Shown piece by piece: positions 17,644-26,375 of a DNA stretch of 64,000 nucleotides. The stretch spans positions 186,001-250,000 of the forward strand of contig NZ_JACTAB010000001.1 in the NCBI RefSeq assembly GCF_014486695.1. Direction: 5' to 3'. The position numbers were made by a program, and so were the translations under genes. The first letter of the stretch is position 1; every line of letters begins with the position of its first letter. Origin of the DNA: Flavobacterium buctense (GTDB lineage Bacteria > Bacteroidota > Bacteroidia > Flavobacteriales > Flavobacteriaceae). The notes under the pieces are model-generated. The model saw nothing but the letters and a program-made list of their open reading frames with translations, did not search any database and had not been told where the DNA came from.

Positions 17644-18111
17644 TTACCAAGCAGTAAAAGGCTTTTTACTCAAATAAGCATTATAATACCGTTCATCATT
17701 GGTGACTTCTTCGCCAAGCCAAATTGGTTTTTCAAAAGATTCTGATTCTGATTCCAATTCGATTTCAGCCATAATTAAACCTTCGTTCTCCCCGGAAAAG
17801 ATATCCACTTCATAAACATGATTCCCTACTTTGATTTCGTAGCGAATCTTGTCAATGGTTCCGCTTTCGCAAATAGACAAAAGTGTTTCCGCATCCATTA
17901 AACTGATTTCTCTTTCCCATTCCAAGCGAGTGGTACCGTTGGCATTGCTTTTGCCTTTTATCGTAATAAACCCTTTATCGCCTTTAATTCTGACACGAAC
18001 CGTTCTGTCGGGATTCGAACTTAAATAAGCTTGCACAATTCTTTTTTGCGAAAAAGCCTCGTTTATAAAATCATTCGAAAGCACTAAAAACTTTCGTTCT
18101 ATTTCTACCAT
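17644..18111 (-). CDS. CYTH-domain triphosphate tunnel protein
   Basis: A 155-aa cytosolic protein of the CYTH/TTM fold. It starts with the signature EIERKFLV (ExExK), which with later basic and acidic strands (TVRVRIKG, TTRLEWEREI, YEVDIFSGENEGLIMAEIELE) lines the triphosphate-binding tunnel. Known members are inorganic tripolyphosphatases, thiamine-triphosphatases or class IV adenylate cyclases; bacterial single-domain members like this are usually triphosphatases. The frame is open back to 18219, but the family N-terminus MVEIERKF fixes the start at 18111. Divergent from the gene at 18202 and convergent with the RlpA-like gene. Confidence 0.9.
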   Translation of the reverse strand: MVEIERKFLVLSNDFINEAFSQKRIVQAYLSSNPDRTVRVRIKGDKGFITIKGKSNANGTTRLEWEREISLMDAETLLSICESGTIDKIRYEIKVGNHVYEVDIFSGENEGLIMAEIELESESESFEKPIWLGEEVTNDERYYNAYLSKKPFTAW

Positions 18112-18148
18112 TTTTCTTTTGATATTTAGCGGCAAGTTAAGAAATATA

Positions 18149-18156
18149 TAACTTTG
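18149..18156 (+). promoter_or_regulatory. Possible -7 element for the gene at 18202
   Basis: TAACTTTG matches TAnnTTTG, 45 nt before the ATG; the nearest upstream TTG is 27 nt away, longer than ideal. Confidence 0.35.
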
Positions 18157-18201
18157 AAATTGTATTTTTACCATAATCTTAATTGTTAAACTATTGTATA
18201 G

Positions 18202-20229
18202 ATGAAATTCTACCGTCACAAAAAAAGCATCAATTCTATTGAAAGTCTGTTCGATTTATACTTCGACAACGACGGTTATTTGTCAAATGATATATTGCTT
18301 TTTCTGGTCGATTTGACTAACTTTTTTCGGCCAAATAATCCAAAAGCGGAAAGCATTGTCTCTATAGAATCCCTTTTACAATTCTTGCAAAACAATCCTC
18401 AGAAAAATAAATTAGTTAAAGACCATTTAGCCGATTTGCTCCAGCAAAGAAAGTTCAGCCGAATGTTATCAGATGCCGGAATTTTAAGAGATTCTGATTT
18501 TATTTATGAAGTAAGACAGCGATTATTTGCCAAGATTTTGCCTTTTCAACCCGAAAAAGACACTTTAGAATTTGTTTTGAATCAGGTGTTTTTCAAAAGC
18601 TCTGACCCCATTTGGATTTCCCGAATTCCATTTGAAGAATTACAAAAACTCTATGAGATTATTGGTTTTGAAGACATTTATAATACCATTCAAGAAAAAA
18701 CCATCCTTTCTGAAGTGATGAATGCTATGGGTTTGATTTCTCAAAGAATGAGCGGTCGTGCCATGGAAAACGATGTCATCAAAATGGTGCCCGAATACGA
18801 CGATTTGAGAAGTCCGTTTGTGGCTTTTGAAAACGAACTGAACTTCATCCAAAACAGAATCAGACAAGGAGAATTGCATTTTATCTCCGCTGAAGATATC
18901 AATTATAAGCAACTGATGATTCTTCATAAACAATGCGAAGAGTATGTTGACAAAGCTTTTGCTAACAGCTCCAAATTTGGTATTTCACTAAAAGTAAACC
19001 AAAGTTTGCTCCGCATCAGGCAACAACTACACCGGATCAAAGTTTTAATTTCAACTTTAGTAGTCAATAAAAATATCGACAAAAAAAACAATTCTATTCA
19101 TTTGGCTTTAAGATTAATTAAATACAATTGTTATAAAAATAATGTTCGCCAATTGATTAACGAAAGTACCCAATTGATTTCCTACGAAATTACCCAACAT
19201 ACCGCAAAAACCGGAGAACATTACATAACCGAAAGTAAATCAGAATATTTTTCGATGCTTAAAGCTGCCATTGGTGGTGGATTTATTGTAGGCTTGCTTT
19301 GCATATTTAAATTGTTATTGTCTAAAATGGAAGCTAGTGGCTTTGGCCATGCTTTTTATTACAGTCTGAATTATTCTTTAGGTTTTATTGCCATTTATTT
19401 GATGGGTTATACTTTGGCTACCAAACAACCGGCAATGACCGCGGCAACCTTAATTAAAGCTTTGGAAAGCGGCATGAAAAAAAATGCCAAAAACGAAAAT
19501 AAACACAGTTCGTTTGCCCAACTCTTTGCGCGTTTATTCCGATCGCAGTTTATTGCTTTTGTGGGTAATATTTTCATGGCATTCCCGGTGGCTATGCTTG
19601 GCATTTGGTTGATTGACTATTGCTTTGACTACAATATTGCCTTTGAAAAATCGGCAAAACTATTGAATGACTTGTCTCCAATAACTTCTGCAGCTCTATT
19701 TCATGCGGCGATTGCCGGAGTGTTTTTATTTCTCTCGGGGATTATTTCGGGGAATATTTCCAACCGGAATAAACACAATCAGTTTTATTTCCGAATTAAA
19801 GAGCATCCCGTGTTGAAACAAAATTTAGGGATTGTGAGAACTAACGCGATAGCCAAATGGTTTGAAAACAATTGGCCCGGAGTTGTTTCTAATGGTTGGT
19901 TTGGTGTCTTTTTAGGCAGCACGGCTTCTATCGGAATTTTTCTTGGCTTAAATCTTGACATTCGGCACATTACTTTTGCCAGTGGTAATTTTGCCTTAGG
20001 CTTGTATGGTGCCAATTTCTTTGTGTATTTACCAACCATCATTTGGGGAATCATTGGTATTGGTCTCATCGGATTTGTCAATTTTATCGTGAGTTTCTCG
20101 CTTTCTCTCGGCTTGGCTTTTCGCTCTCGAAATATTCCTTTGTTGGAATTGCGTTTCTTGTTTAGCGCTACTTGGGCTTATTTTAAAAAACGTCCGGTTG
20201 CTTTTTTCTTTCCGGTAAAAGACAAATAA
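18202..20229 (+). CDS. PF10136-like multipass membrane protein (commonly labelled site-specific recombinase)
   Basis: A 675-aa protein. The N-terminal 350 residues are soluble and helical; then come about six to seven membrane helices from residue 355 on. The segment SLGFIAIYLMGYTLATKQPA followed by MTAATLI matches my memory of the Pfam 'SpecificRecomb' family, and FRSRNIPLLELRFLF near the C-terminus is also typical. Despite the family name there is no tyrosine- or serine-recombinase active site, and the protein is clearly membrane-embedded, so I do not read it as a recombinase. dinB begins 1 nt after the stop (GTG start), suggesting cotranscription. Real function unknown. Confidence 0.8.
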   Translation: MKFYRHKKSINSIESLFDLYFDNDGYLSNDILLFLVDLTNFFRPNNPKAESIVSIESLLQFLQNNPQKNKLVKDHLADLLQQRKFSRMLSDAGILRDSDFIYEVRQRLFAKILPFQPEKDTLEFVLNQVFFKSSDPIWISRIPFEELQKLYEIIGFEDIYNTIQEKTILSEVMNAMGLISQRMSGRAMENDVIKMVPEYDDLRSPFVAFENELNFIQNRIRQGELHFISAEDINYKQLMILHKQCEEYVDKAFANSSKFGISLKVNQSLLRIRQQLHRIKVLISTLVVNKNIDKKNNSIHLALRLIKYNCYKNNVRQLINESTQLISYEITQHTAKTGEHYITESKSEYFSMLKAAIGGGFIVGLLCIFKLLLSKMEASGFGHAFYYSLNYSLGFIAIYLMGYTLATKQPAMTAATLIKALESGMKKNAKNENKHSSFAQLFARLFRSQFIAFVGNIFMAFPVAMLGIWLIDYCFDYNIAFEKSAKLLNDLSPITSAALFHAAIAGVFLFLSGIISGNISNRNKHNQFYFRIKEHPVLKQNLGIVRTNAIAKWFENNWPGVVSNGWFGVFLGSTASIGIFLGLNLDIRHITFASGNFALGLYGANFFVYLPTIIWGIIGIGLIGFVNFIVSFSLSLGLAFRSRNIPLLELRFLFSATWAYFKKRPVAFFFPVKDK

Positions 20230-20230
20230 A

Positions 20231-21313
20231 GTGGAACCCGAGGTAACTTACCGAAAAATTATACACATCGATATGGATGCCTTTTATGCTTCTGTAGAGC
20301 AAATGGACAATCCTGAACTTAAAGGGAAACCATTAGCTGTTGGAGGAAGCGAAGTGCGTGGTGTGGTTTCGGCGGCGAGTTATGAGGCTCGGAAATTTGG
20401 CGTTCGTTCTGCCATGAGTGGTATTCAAGCCAAAAGAAATTGTCCCGATTTGATTTTTGTTCGCCCCAGATTTGACCGTTACAAAGAAATCTCCAAACAA
20501 ATACGAAAGATATTTCACGAGTATACCGATTTGGTGGAACCGTTGTCATTAGACGAAGCCTATCTCGATGTTACCCAAAATAAAAAAGGAAATCCAAGTG
20601 CGTCACTCATTGCTCAAGAAATCAGAAAAAGAATATTTGAAGAAGTGGGTTTGACCGCTTCAGCCGGAATTTCAGTCAATAAATTTGTGGCCAAAATTGC
20701 CAGCGATTACAACAAACCCAACGGTCAAAAAACGGTCAATCCTGAGGAAGTAGAAACTTTTTTGGAGAATTTAGACATCAAAAAATTCTACGGCATTGGC
20801 AAAGTGACGACTGACAGAATGTATCATTTGGGCATTTTTACCGGAAAAGATTTGAAATCAAAATCAAAAGAATTTCTCGAGGAACATTTCAGCAAAAGTG
20901 GCTTGCACTTTTACAACATCGTGCGCGGCATTCACAACAGTGCGGTGAAACCGAACCGCATTGCCAAATCGGTTGCGGCCGAACACACTTTTAATGAAAA
21001 CCTGACTTCGGAAATTTTTATGGTGGAAAAGTTGGAACGTATCGCTGGTGAACTCGAAAACCGATTAAAAAAATACAACATCTCAGGTAAAACCGTGACG
21101 CTCAAAATCAAGTACAGCGATTTTACGACCAAAACAAGGAGCAAAACTTTGCCTTACTTTATTTCAGATAAAGGATTGCTTCTGGAAACCGCAAAAGAGC
21201 TTTTATTTCAAGAACGGATGAAAGAATCGGTACGACTGCTTGGGATTTCTTTGAATAACTTAAATACGGAAATTAAAAAGACGGTTGTAGTGCAGTTGAA
21301 GTTTGAGTTTTGA
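20231..21313 (+). CDS. dinB: DNA polymerase IV (Y family)
   Basis: Translesion DNA polymerase, 360 aa. Palm motifs IHIDMDAFYASVEQ (metal-binding Asp) and LSLDEAYLDVT (catalytic Asp-Glu), fingers region YEARKFGVRSAM, SAGISVNKFVAKIASDYNKP, helix-hairpin-helix KKFYGIGKVT, and a little-finger domain to the C-terminus are all present. No ATG precedes the first motif in frame, so translation must start at the GTG at 20231, 1 nt after the upstream stop. The C-terminus ends VVQLKFEF; I see no clear beta-clamp-binding QLxLF motif there, although QLKFEF may be a variant. The convergent XRE gene ends 6 nt beyond. Confidence 0.95.
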   Translation: MEPEVTYRKIIHIDMDAFYASVEQMDNPELKGKPLAVGGSEVRGVVSAASYEARKFGVRSAMSGIQAKRNCPDLIFVRPRFDRYKEISKQIRKIFHEYTDLVEPLSLDEAYLDVTQNKKGNPSASLIAQEIRKRIFEEVGLTASAGISVNKFVAKIASDYNKPNGQKTVNPEEVETFLENLDIKKFYGIGKVTTDRMYHLGIFTGKDLKSKSKEFLEEHFSKSGLHFYNIVRGIHNSAVKPNRIAKSVAAEHTFNENLTSEIFMVEKLERIAGELENRLKKYNISGKTVTLKIKYSDFTTKTRSKTLPYFISDKGLLLETAKELLFQERMKESVRLLGISLNNLNTEIKKTVVVQLKFEF

Positions 21314-21319
21314 AATGGC

Positions 21320-21544
21320 TTATACCATTTTTGCCATTTCATATTCGTTCAACAACTCTTGTACATTCAAATCTAATGTTTTGGCAATCTTAAAAAGAAC
21401 GGGAACACTTAATTCAACTTTGCCATTTTCGATTTTATTGTAATTGGCTTGTTTCATTTGCAAAACCGAGGCGATGTATTCTTGTGAGTAATTTAATTCT
21501 TGGCGTTTACTGCGGATTTTGGATAAGATTTTATCGGTATTCAT
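21320..21544 (-). CDS. Small XRE-family helix-turn-helix protein
   Basis: A 74-aa stand-alone DNA-binding domain of the Cro/C1 type: IRSKRQELNYSQEYIASVLQ is helix 1 to helix 2, MKQANYNKIENGKVELSV the recognition helix and turn, then FKIAKTLDLNVQELLNE. ATG at 21544 gives MNTDKILSKIR; the two codons upstream would require a TTG. No toxin or second domain is attached, and neither neighbour looks like a toxin-antitoxin partner. The 263 nt upstream to the next gene (21545-21807) is very AT-rich with no open frame; a TAATTTTG box at 21681 is the only promoter-like element noticed there on the plus strand. Confidence 0.85.
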   Translation of the reverse strand: MNTDKILSKIRSKRQELNYSQEYIASVLQMKQANYNKIENGKVELSVPVLFKIAKTLDLNVQELLNEYEMAKMV

Positions 21545-21680
21545 TTTCAAAAAAAGAATTAGGCAAATTACTTTGCGATTACTAATGAGACTTTTTTTGT
21601 GGTATTTGTAAAACGAAAATAGTCAAAAAAAAAAAAACATTTCTTACAATTAACAACAAAAATTTTATTCATTTAAAGAA

Positions 21681-21688
21681 TAATTTTG
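21681..21688 (+). promoter_or_regulatory. Possible -7 element upstream of the 71-aa exported protein gene
   Basis: TAATTTTG fits TAnnTTTG but is 120 nt from the ATG and has no -33 TTG; a long leader would result. Confidence 0.25.
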
Positions 21689-21807
21689 TAATCATATTAT
21701 TATGTCGTTTAAAAATATTTAGTTCAATTTTACTGCAACAAAAACTTCTGCAGAAACATCTTTGTTACGAATTGTAAAAATTTTATTAAATTTAAAACGA
21801 ATTAAAA

Positions 21808-22023
21808 ATGAAAAAATTATTTTTTAGTGCCGTAGCACTAATTGCTTTTAGTAGTGTTTCGATGGCAGAAACAAAAGAGATAATAGTTGGAAATAGCTGT
21901 AGACCAGTTTTTGAAGCAACATTTAACAATGCTCTACAAGCCGGGTATACTGCTGATGAAGCATGGGCAATTGCATCATTTGCATATGATTTGTGCGATA
22001 AAAATATTATTCTTGCACCATAA
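21808..22023 (+). CDS. Small exported protein (71 aa) of unknown function
   Basis: Signal peptide MKKLFFSAVALIAFSSVSMA, probably cleaved after SMA, leaving a mature chain of about 51 residues with two cysteines (NSCRPVF and YDLCDKN) that could form one disulfide. The middle is a helical AGYTADEAWAIASFAYDLC segment. I do not recognise the family. It is followed 5 nt after its stop by a strong terminator, so it is its own transcription unit; the GLPGLI gene starts 123 nt further on. Composition resembles a small periplasmic or secreted factor; nothing more can be said. Confidence 0.65.
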   Translation: MKKLFFSAVALIAFSSVSMAETKEIIVGNSCRPVFEATFNNALQAGYTADEAWAIASFAYDLCDKNIILAP

Positions 22024-22028
22024 TTAAA

Positions 22029-22062
22029 AAATCAAGGAAACACTTTTGTGTTTCCTTGATTT
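22029..22062 (+). terminator. Intrinsic terminator after the 71-aa exported protein gene
   Basis: A perfect 15-bp stem (22029-22043 with 22048-22062, arms AAATCAAGGAAACAC and complement) around a TTTT loop. The T-run after it is short, but the stem is strong. Confidence 0.75.
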
Positions 22063-22146
22063 AAATTCATTATTGAAAATTTTATCTTACCTATAATTTC
22101 TTTCAACTTACTATTAATTATAGTTGATTGACAAAATTTTACGAAC

Positions 22147-22848
22147 ATGAAAACTATATTTGTTTTATTTTTTACGGCAATACTTTCTGCTCAAGTAGAT
22201 TCAGGAAAAATTGAGTATAAAATATTCATGAGTGATGAAGAAGACAAAACATTACCAAGTGATATAAAAGAGTTTAACAAGTTAGCTATTGAAGGTTCAA
22301 AAATGATAAGTTTTAACCTTAATTTTTGTGACAATAAAGCAGAATTTGTTAGCAATAACATCCTTAATAGCAATGGTAATAATAATAATTTAGCTCTAGT
22401 ATTTAGTGGTTTTTTAGGAAATATTTATACTGATTTTAGTGAGGATTTTTATTACGAAGCTCACAATGATGTTTTAGGAAGTTATACTATAAAGAAGGAA
22501 TTTAAAAAATTAGATTGGCAATTAACGAAAGAAACCAAAGTTATTGACGGTTTTCTTTGCTATAAAGCAACGTCTAATGAAGTTTTTTCAAATAAATATG
22601 GCGAGTTTAAATATCCATTAATTGCATGGTATTCTCCTTCAATCCCAATAAATCTTGGCCCATTAGGAATTTCTGGGTTACCTGGTTTGATTTTGGAGTT
22701 TAGCAGAAGAAATGTAGTATTTGGAGCAACAAAGATTTCGATAAACCCTAATCCTAAACCAAATATTCTAAAGCCAAATTTGGATGATTTAAAAACAGAG
22801 GAAGAAGTTCAGAAAATGAAATATGATTTTATGAACAGTAAAGACTGA
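22147..22848 (+). CDS. GLPGLI family exported protein
   Basis: A 233-aa protein with a short signal peptide (MKTIFVLFFTAILSAQ) and the diagnostic GLPGLI motif at 177-182 (ISGLPGLILEF), preceded by WYSPSIPINLGP, the usual pattern of this Bacteroidota-specific family. Function is not established; members are almost always encoded with a TonB-dependent receptor-like protein, as here, where the receptor gene begins 6 nt after the stop. It is probably periplasmic or at the outer membrane and works with that receptor. The C-terminus is lysine/asparagine-rich without a sorting signal. Confidence 0.9.
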   Translation: MKTIFVLFFTAILSAQVDSGKIEYKIFMSDEEDKTLPSDIKEFNKLAIEGSKMISFNLNFCDNKAEFVSNNILNSNGNNNNLALVFSGFLGNIYTDFSEDFYYEAHNDVLGSYTIKKEFKKLDWQLTKETKVIDGFLCYKATSNEVFSNKYGEFKYPLIAWYSPSIPINLGPLGISGLPGLILEFSRRNVVFGATKISINPNPKPNILKPNLDDLKTEEEVQKMKYDFMNSKD

Positions 22849-22854
22849 TTTTTA

Positions 22855-25509
22855 ATGACCAAATTATTTTTTGCCTTTCTAATTTCTTTTTTCTCTTACT
22901 CCCAAACTCACACCATCACCGGTGTGGTTTCGGACACGCTTAATATTCCGCTCGAAAGCGCCAACATCATAGCCAAACCGCTTCAAGAAAATGCCCAACT
23001 GAAATTTGCCATAACGGATAATAAAGGGCGTTATCGGTTAGAGTTAGAAGCTAATGTGAAATACGAAATCACGGCTTCTTATATCAGCTTTGTAGAAGAA
23101 GTACTTATTTTTGAACCTAATTCAACTATTACCACGCATAATTTCAAACTAAAAGCTACCGGACAAAAACTTAAAGAAATCGTTATTAAGCACGAATACA
23201 AACCCATAGTCGTCAAAAAAGACACGCTTACTTATGATGTAAAAGCCTTTGCCAACGGGAATGAAAGGAAGCTGAAAGAAGTATTGGAAAAATTGCCCGG
23301 TGTTGATGTCGATAAAAACGGAACTGTAACGGTTCAAGGTAAAAAAGTGACCAAAATGCTCGTAGAGGGCAAATCTTTCTTTGGTGGCGGAAGTAAGTTA
23401 GCCGTTGAAAATATTCCCGCCGATGCGTTAGACAAAATAGAAGTCATTGACCATTTTAACGAAGTCGGTTTCATGAAGCAAGTTTCCGATAGCGAAGACT
23501 TGGCGATGAATGTCAAACTCAAAGAAGACAAAAAGAAATTCGTCTTTGGCGATGTAGAAGCCGGAGTTGGCAACAACGAATTCAATTTGGTGCACGCCGG
23601 ATTGTTTTATTACAGTCCAAAAACCAATGTGAGTTTCATAGGCGATATGAATAACATCGGACGAAGCACTTTTACTTTTGAAGATTTAATGCGTTTTGAT
23701 GGCGGTGTGAGTAGTTTTCTTTCGGGTAGAAAATCATTGTCAAATCTTTATTCTTTTACCAATGACAATACCGATGTGGTGCAAAACAAATCACAATTTG
23801 GTGCACTAAATTTTAGTGTTGACGCTACTTCAAAACTTTCCGTTTCCGTTTATAGTGTTTTCTCTAAAATTTTTATGGCATCTAAAACCGAAAGCAAAAA
23901 TGAATATCTTCAAAATAACGCCATAACCTTTGAAAACAAATCACAGGAAAACGGCAATCAATCGCTTTTAGGCATCGGAAACATCAAACTAGACTATTCA
24001 CCAAACAAAAACGAAAAATGGTATTACAACGCCCAATATCAATCGAGCACGAATGATATGAACAACACGATAAATTCGGTGACTAATCTTAATTCGAATA
24101 CTTTTGAAACCATCAGCCAAGCCGATAATGTTTCGGTAAAACAATACATTGAATGGCACAAAAGTTACAACACCAATCACACCACGACTTTTGTAGTTAA
24201 TCAAGCGTATGAAAATAATACTCCTCAAAATCATTGGTTTACGAATCAGCCTTTTTTATCGGGTTTAATTCCGTTGCAAACCGATGACAGTTATACCATC
24301 GAACAAATCAGAAAAATCAAAAACAACAGTGTTGATGCTTTGTTCAAACATTATTGGATTATCAATAACTTCAATCATTTGTATTCGGTTATCGGAAACA
24401 ATTATGGCTATTCCAACTTTGAAACTTCCGAGAAACAAATTTTAACCGATGGCAGCATCAATGACTTTTCCAATGCAGGTTTTGGCAACGATGTAAACTA
24501 TAATTTAAACGATACTTATGCCGGATTGGAATACAAATTCAAGATAGGCAAATGGACCAACAAACCAGGATTGTATTTTCATTGGTACCAATTAAAAACA
24601 GACCAAATTGACCAAAATTATGCCTTGTCGAAAACACTATTCCAACCGCAATGGAACAGCGAATTTGAGTTCAATAAATCCGAAAGTCTGAATTTCACTT
24701 ATCGCTTGGTTAATAGTTTTCCTGAAGTAAGTCAGTTGGCTGATTGTTACACTTTACAAAGTTATAATTCGGTTTACAGAGGAAATGCGCTGTTGGAAAA
24801 TGAACGCTATCATGCTGCCAACTTGAGGTATTCTAAAATGAATATGTATCGCGGTATTATGTGGAATGCTATGGCCAGTTTCAATAAAAAAGTGAGAACA
24901 ACCCGAAATCAAATCGAATTGGATGGCATCAACCAATACAACACGCCAATTTTAACCGATAATCCTGAAACCAATTATAGATTAAGCGGTTCTGTGAGCA
25001 AAAAAATATACCGTTTTAACTTGAAACTAAACACCAATTTGGGTTGGTTTAATTATGTTCAAACTATCAACAACATCACTACAACCAATGACCGAAACAA
25101 TCAAGATATAGGCATCACCATAAAAACATCTTATAAAGAATGGCCGCTTTTCAGTATTGGTTATACCAAAGGCTTTAGTCAATTTTCGGGTATTACAAAA
25201 TCCCATTTTGAGTCAGATAAATTCAATTCAGATTTCGAAGTAACTTTCCTAAAAGATTGGATTTATAAAATAGATTATCAAAGTGTAAGAAACACCAATA
25301 GTAACAACCAAAGCAACTTCTTTGAAACGGCCAATACTTCGCTTCGCCATCAAAAAAAGAACAGTCCGTTTGGATTTGAACTTACCGTCAACAACTTACT
25401 TAATATTAAAGCTAAAAACGATTATTCCTTTTCAGACTATATGATTAGCGAACGACGAACGTTTGTTTTGCCTAGAATGATTTTATTTTCTGTTAGTTAT
25501 AAGCTGTAA
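22855..25509 (+). CDS. TonB-dependent receptor-like outer-membrane protein
   Basis: An 884-aa outer-membrane beta-barrel protein. Signal peptide (MTKLFFAFLISFFSYSQ), then a carboxypeptidase-regulatory-like (Ig-like) domain (ITGVVSDTLNIPLESANI), then a plug-like domain with LEKLPGVDVDKNGTVTVQGK and VENIPADALDKIEVID, then a long barrel rich in aromatic/asparagine strands ending ILFSVSYKL. It resembles the outer-membrane beta-barrel family that lacks an obvious TonB box. No SusD partner is present, so it is not a classical glycan-uptake SusCD pair; the GLPGLI gene upstream is the likely functional partner. The substrate is unknown. A terminator follows directly. Confidence 0.9.
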   Translation: MTKLFFAFLISFFSYSQTHTITGVVSDTLNIPLESANIIAKPLQENAQLKFAITDNKGRYRLELEANVKYEITASYISFVEEVLIFEPNSTITTHNFKLKATGQKLKEIVIKHEYKPIVVKKDTLTYDVKAFANGNERKLKEVLEKLPGVDVDKNGTVTVQGKKVTKMLVEGKSFFGGGSKLAVENIPADALDKIEVIDHFNEVGFMKQVSDSEDLAMNVKLKEDKKKFVFGDVEAGVGNNEFNLVHAGLFYYSPKTNVSFIGDMNNIGRSTFTFEDLMRFDGGVSSFLSGRKSLSNLYSFTNDNTDVVQNKSQFGALNFSVDATSKLSVSVYSVFSKIFMASKTESKNEYLQNNAITFENKSQENGNQSLLGIGNIKLDYSPNKNEKWYYNAQYQSSTNDMNNTINSVTNLNSNTFETISQADNVSVKQYIEWHKSYNTNHTTTFVVNQAYENNTPQNHWFTNQPFLSGLIPLQTDDSYTIEQIRKIKNNSVDALFKHYWIINNFNHLYSVIGNNYGYSNFETSEKQILTDGSINDFSNAGFGNDVNYNLNDTYAGLEYKFKIGKWTNKPGLYFHWYQLKTDQIDQNYALSKTLFQPQWNSEFEFNKSESLNFTYRLVNSFPEVSQLADCYTLQSYNSVYRGNALLENERYHAANLRYSKMNMYRGIMWNAMASFNKKVRTTRNQIELDGINQYNTPILTDNPETNYRLSGSVSKKIYRFNLKLNTNLGWFNYVQTINNITTTNDRNNQDIGITIKTSYKEWPLFSIGYTKGFSQFSGITKSHFESDKFNSDFEVTFLKDWIYKIDYQSVRNTNSNNQSNFFETANTSLRHQKKNSPFGFELTVNNLLNIKAKNDYSFSDYMISERRTFVLPRMILFSVSYKL

Positions 25510-25548
25510 AAAAACCAGTCTCGTTCCAAAAAAAGAGACTGGTTTTTG
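25509..25548. terminator. Bidirectional terminator between the receptor gene and the Bax1-like gene
   Basis: A 13-bp stem (about 25510-25522 with 25535-25547, arms containing ACCAGTCTC and GAGACTGGT) is flanked by A- and T-runs on both sides, so it can stop transcription from both converging genes. Confidence 0.8.
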
Positions 25549-25567
25549 TATTAATATAAGTTGAGAA

Positions 25568-26332
25568 TTAATCTCTGCTTGACAATTTAGATAACAATCT
25601 TAAGAATTCGATGTACAACCAAACTAGAGTAATCATCAATCCCATAGCACCGTACCATTCCATGTATTTGGGCATTTTTTGTTCAACTCCTTTTTCGATT
25701 TGGTCGAAGTCTAAGAATAAATTCAGCGCGGCAATCACAATTACAAATACACTAATTCCGATGCTGATCATAGAATTGCCGTGGTGAACCGGTGTAAAAC
25801 TGGTAAACATCGACAACAACCATGAAATTAAATAATAAGTCGCTATGGCTAAAGTCGCTGCAACTACAACTGATCTGAATTTATCATTTACTTTTACTAT
25901 ACCGTATTTGTATAAACCGAAACAAACCATAAACGTAACAAACGTACAACTCACCGCTTGAATCACAATTCCGGGATACATCACTTCAAAAATAGCGGAT
26001 ATACCACCGATGAAAAGACCTTCAAATATGGCATAACCCGGCGCTAAATAAGTTGAATATTGCGGCTTAAAGGTAGCAATCAAGACTAAAACTAATCCAA
26101 CAATAGCACCGCCAATCGTTAACACGATAGGATTTTGACCATCAAAAGTCATCATCCAAGTAACCGCAGCACTGGCAATTAATAAAATCAGCATTAGGAA
26201 ACTTTTGTTAATGGTTCCCGAAACAGTCATCGTTTGGCTGTAATCAATAACTGTTGCTTCGTGCACTACTTCATTGGCACGAGAAGTATTTGAAAAAGTT
26301 TTGTTTTTAAAAAACGGATTGTTTGAATTCAT
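25568..26332 (-). CDS. Bax inhibitor-1/YccA family membrane protein
   Basis: A 254-aa inner-membrane protein with about seven transmembrane helices after a soluble 40-residue N-terminus. YAIFEGLFIGGISAIFE and the C-terminal ALNLFLDFDQIEKG followed by YGAMGLMITLVWLYIEFLRLL are the family's conserved blocks; the paired acidic residues (FLDFD) correspond to the pH-sensing di-aspartyl region known from BsYetJ, a calcium leak channel. In E. coli YccA modulates FtsH. Either role is only inferred here. It lies 43 nt downstream of pyk in the same direction. Confidence 0.9.
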   Translation of the reverse strand: MNSNNPFFKNKTFSNTSRANEVVHEATVIDYSQTMTVSGTINKSFLMLILLIASAAVTWMMTFDGQNPIVLTIGGAIVGLVLVLIATFKPQYSTYLAPGYAIFEGLFIGGISAIFEVMYPGIVIQAVSCTFVTFMVCFGLYKYGIVKVNDKFRSVVVAATLAIATYYLISWLLSMFTSFTPVHHGNSMISIGISVFVIVIAALNLFLDFDQIEKGVEQKMPKYMEWYGAMGLMITLVWLYIEFLRLLSKLSSRD

Positions 26333-26375
26333 TTTGTTTGTATTTAAAGAGAAATAATGTCTAAAAATAATAAAA

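Noticed and set aside
18011..18020. tRNA T-arm-like GGATTCGAAC
   Set aside because: Lies within the CYTH coding sequence; no acceptor stem or anticodon arm fits around it.
18112..18219. N-terminal extension of the CYTH protein
   Set aside because: Hydrophobic, unrelated to the family and overlapping the divergent gene; MVEIERKF is the normal start.
18202..20229. Mobile element or integrase reading of the 'site-specific recombinase' gene
   Set aside because: No catalytic residues of tyrosine or serine recombinases, many membrane helices, and no attachment sites or flanking repeats.
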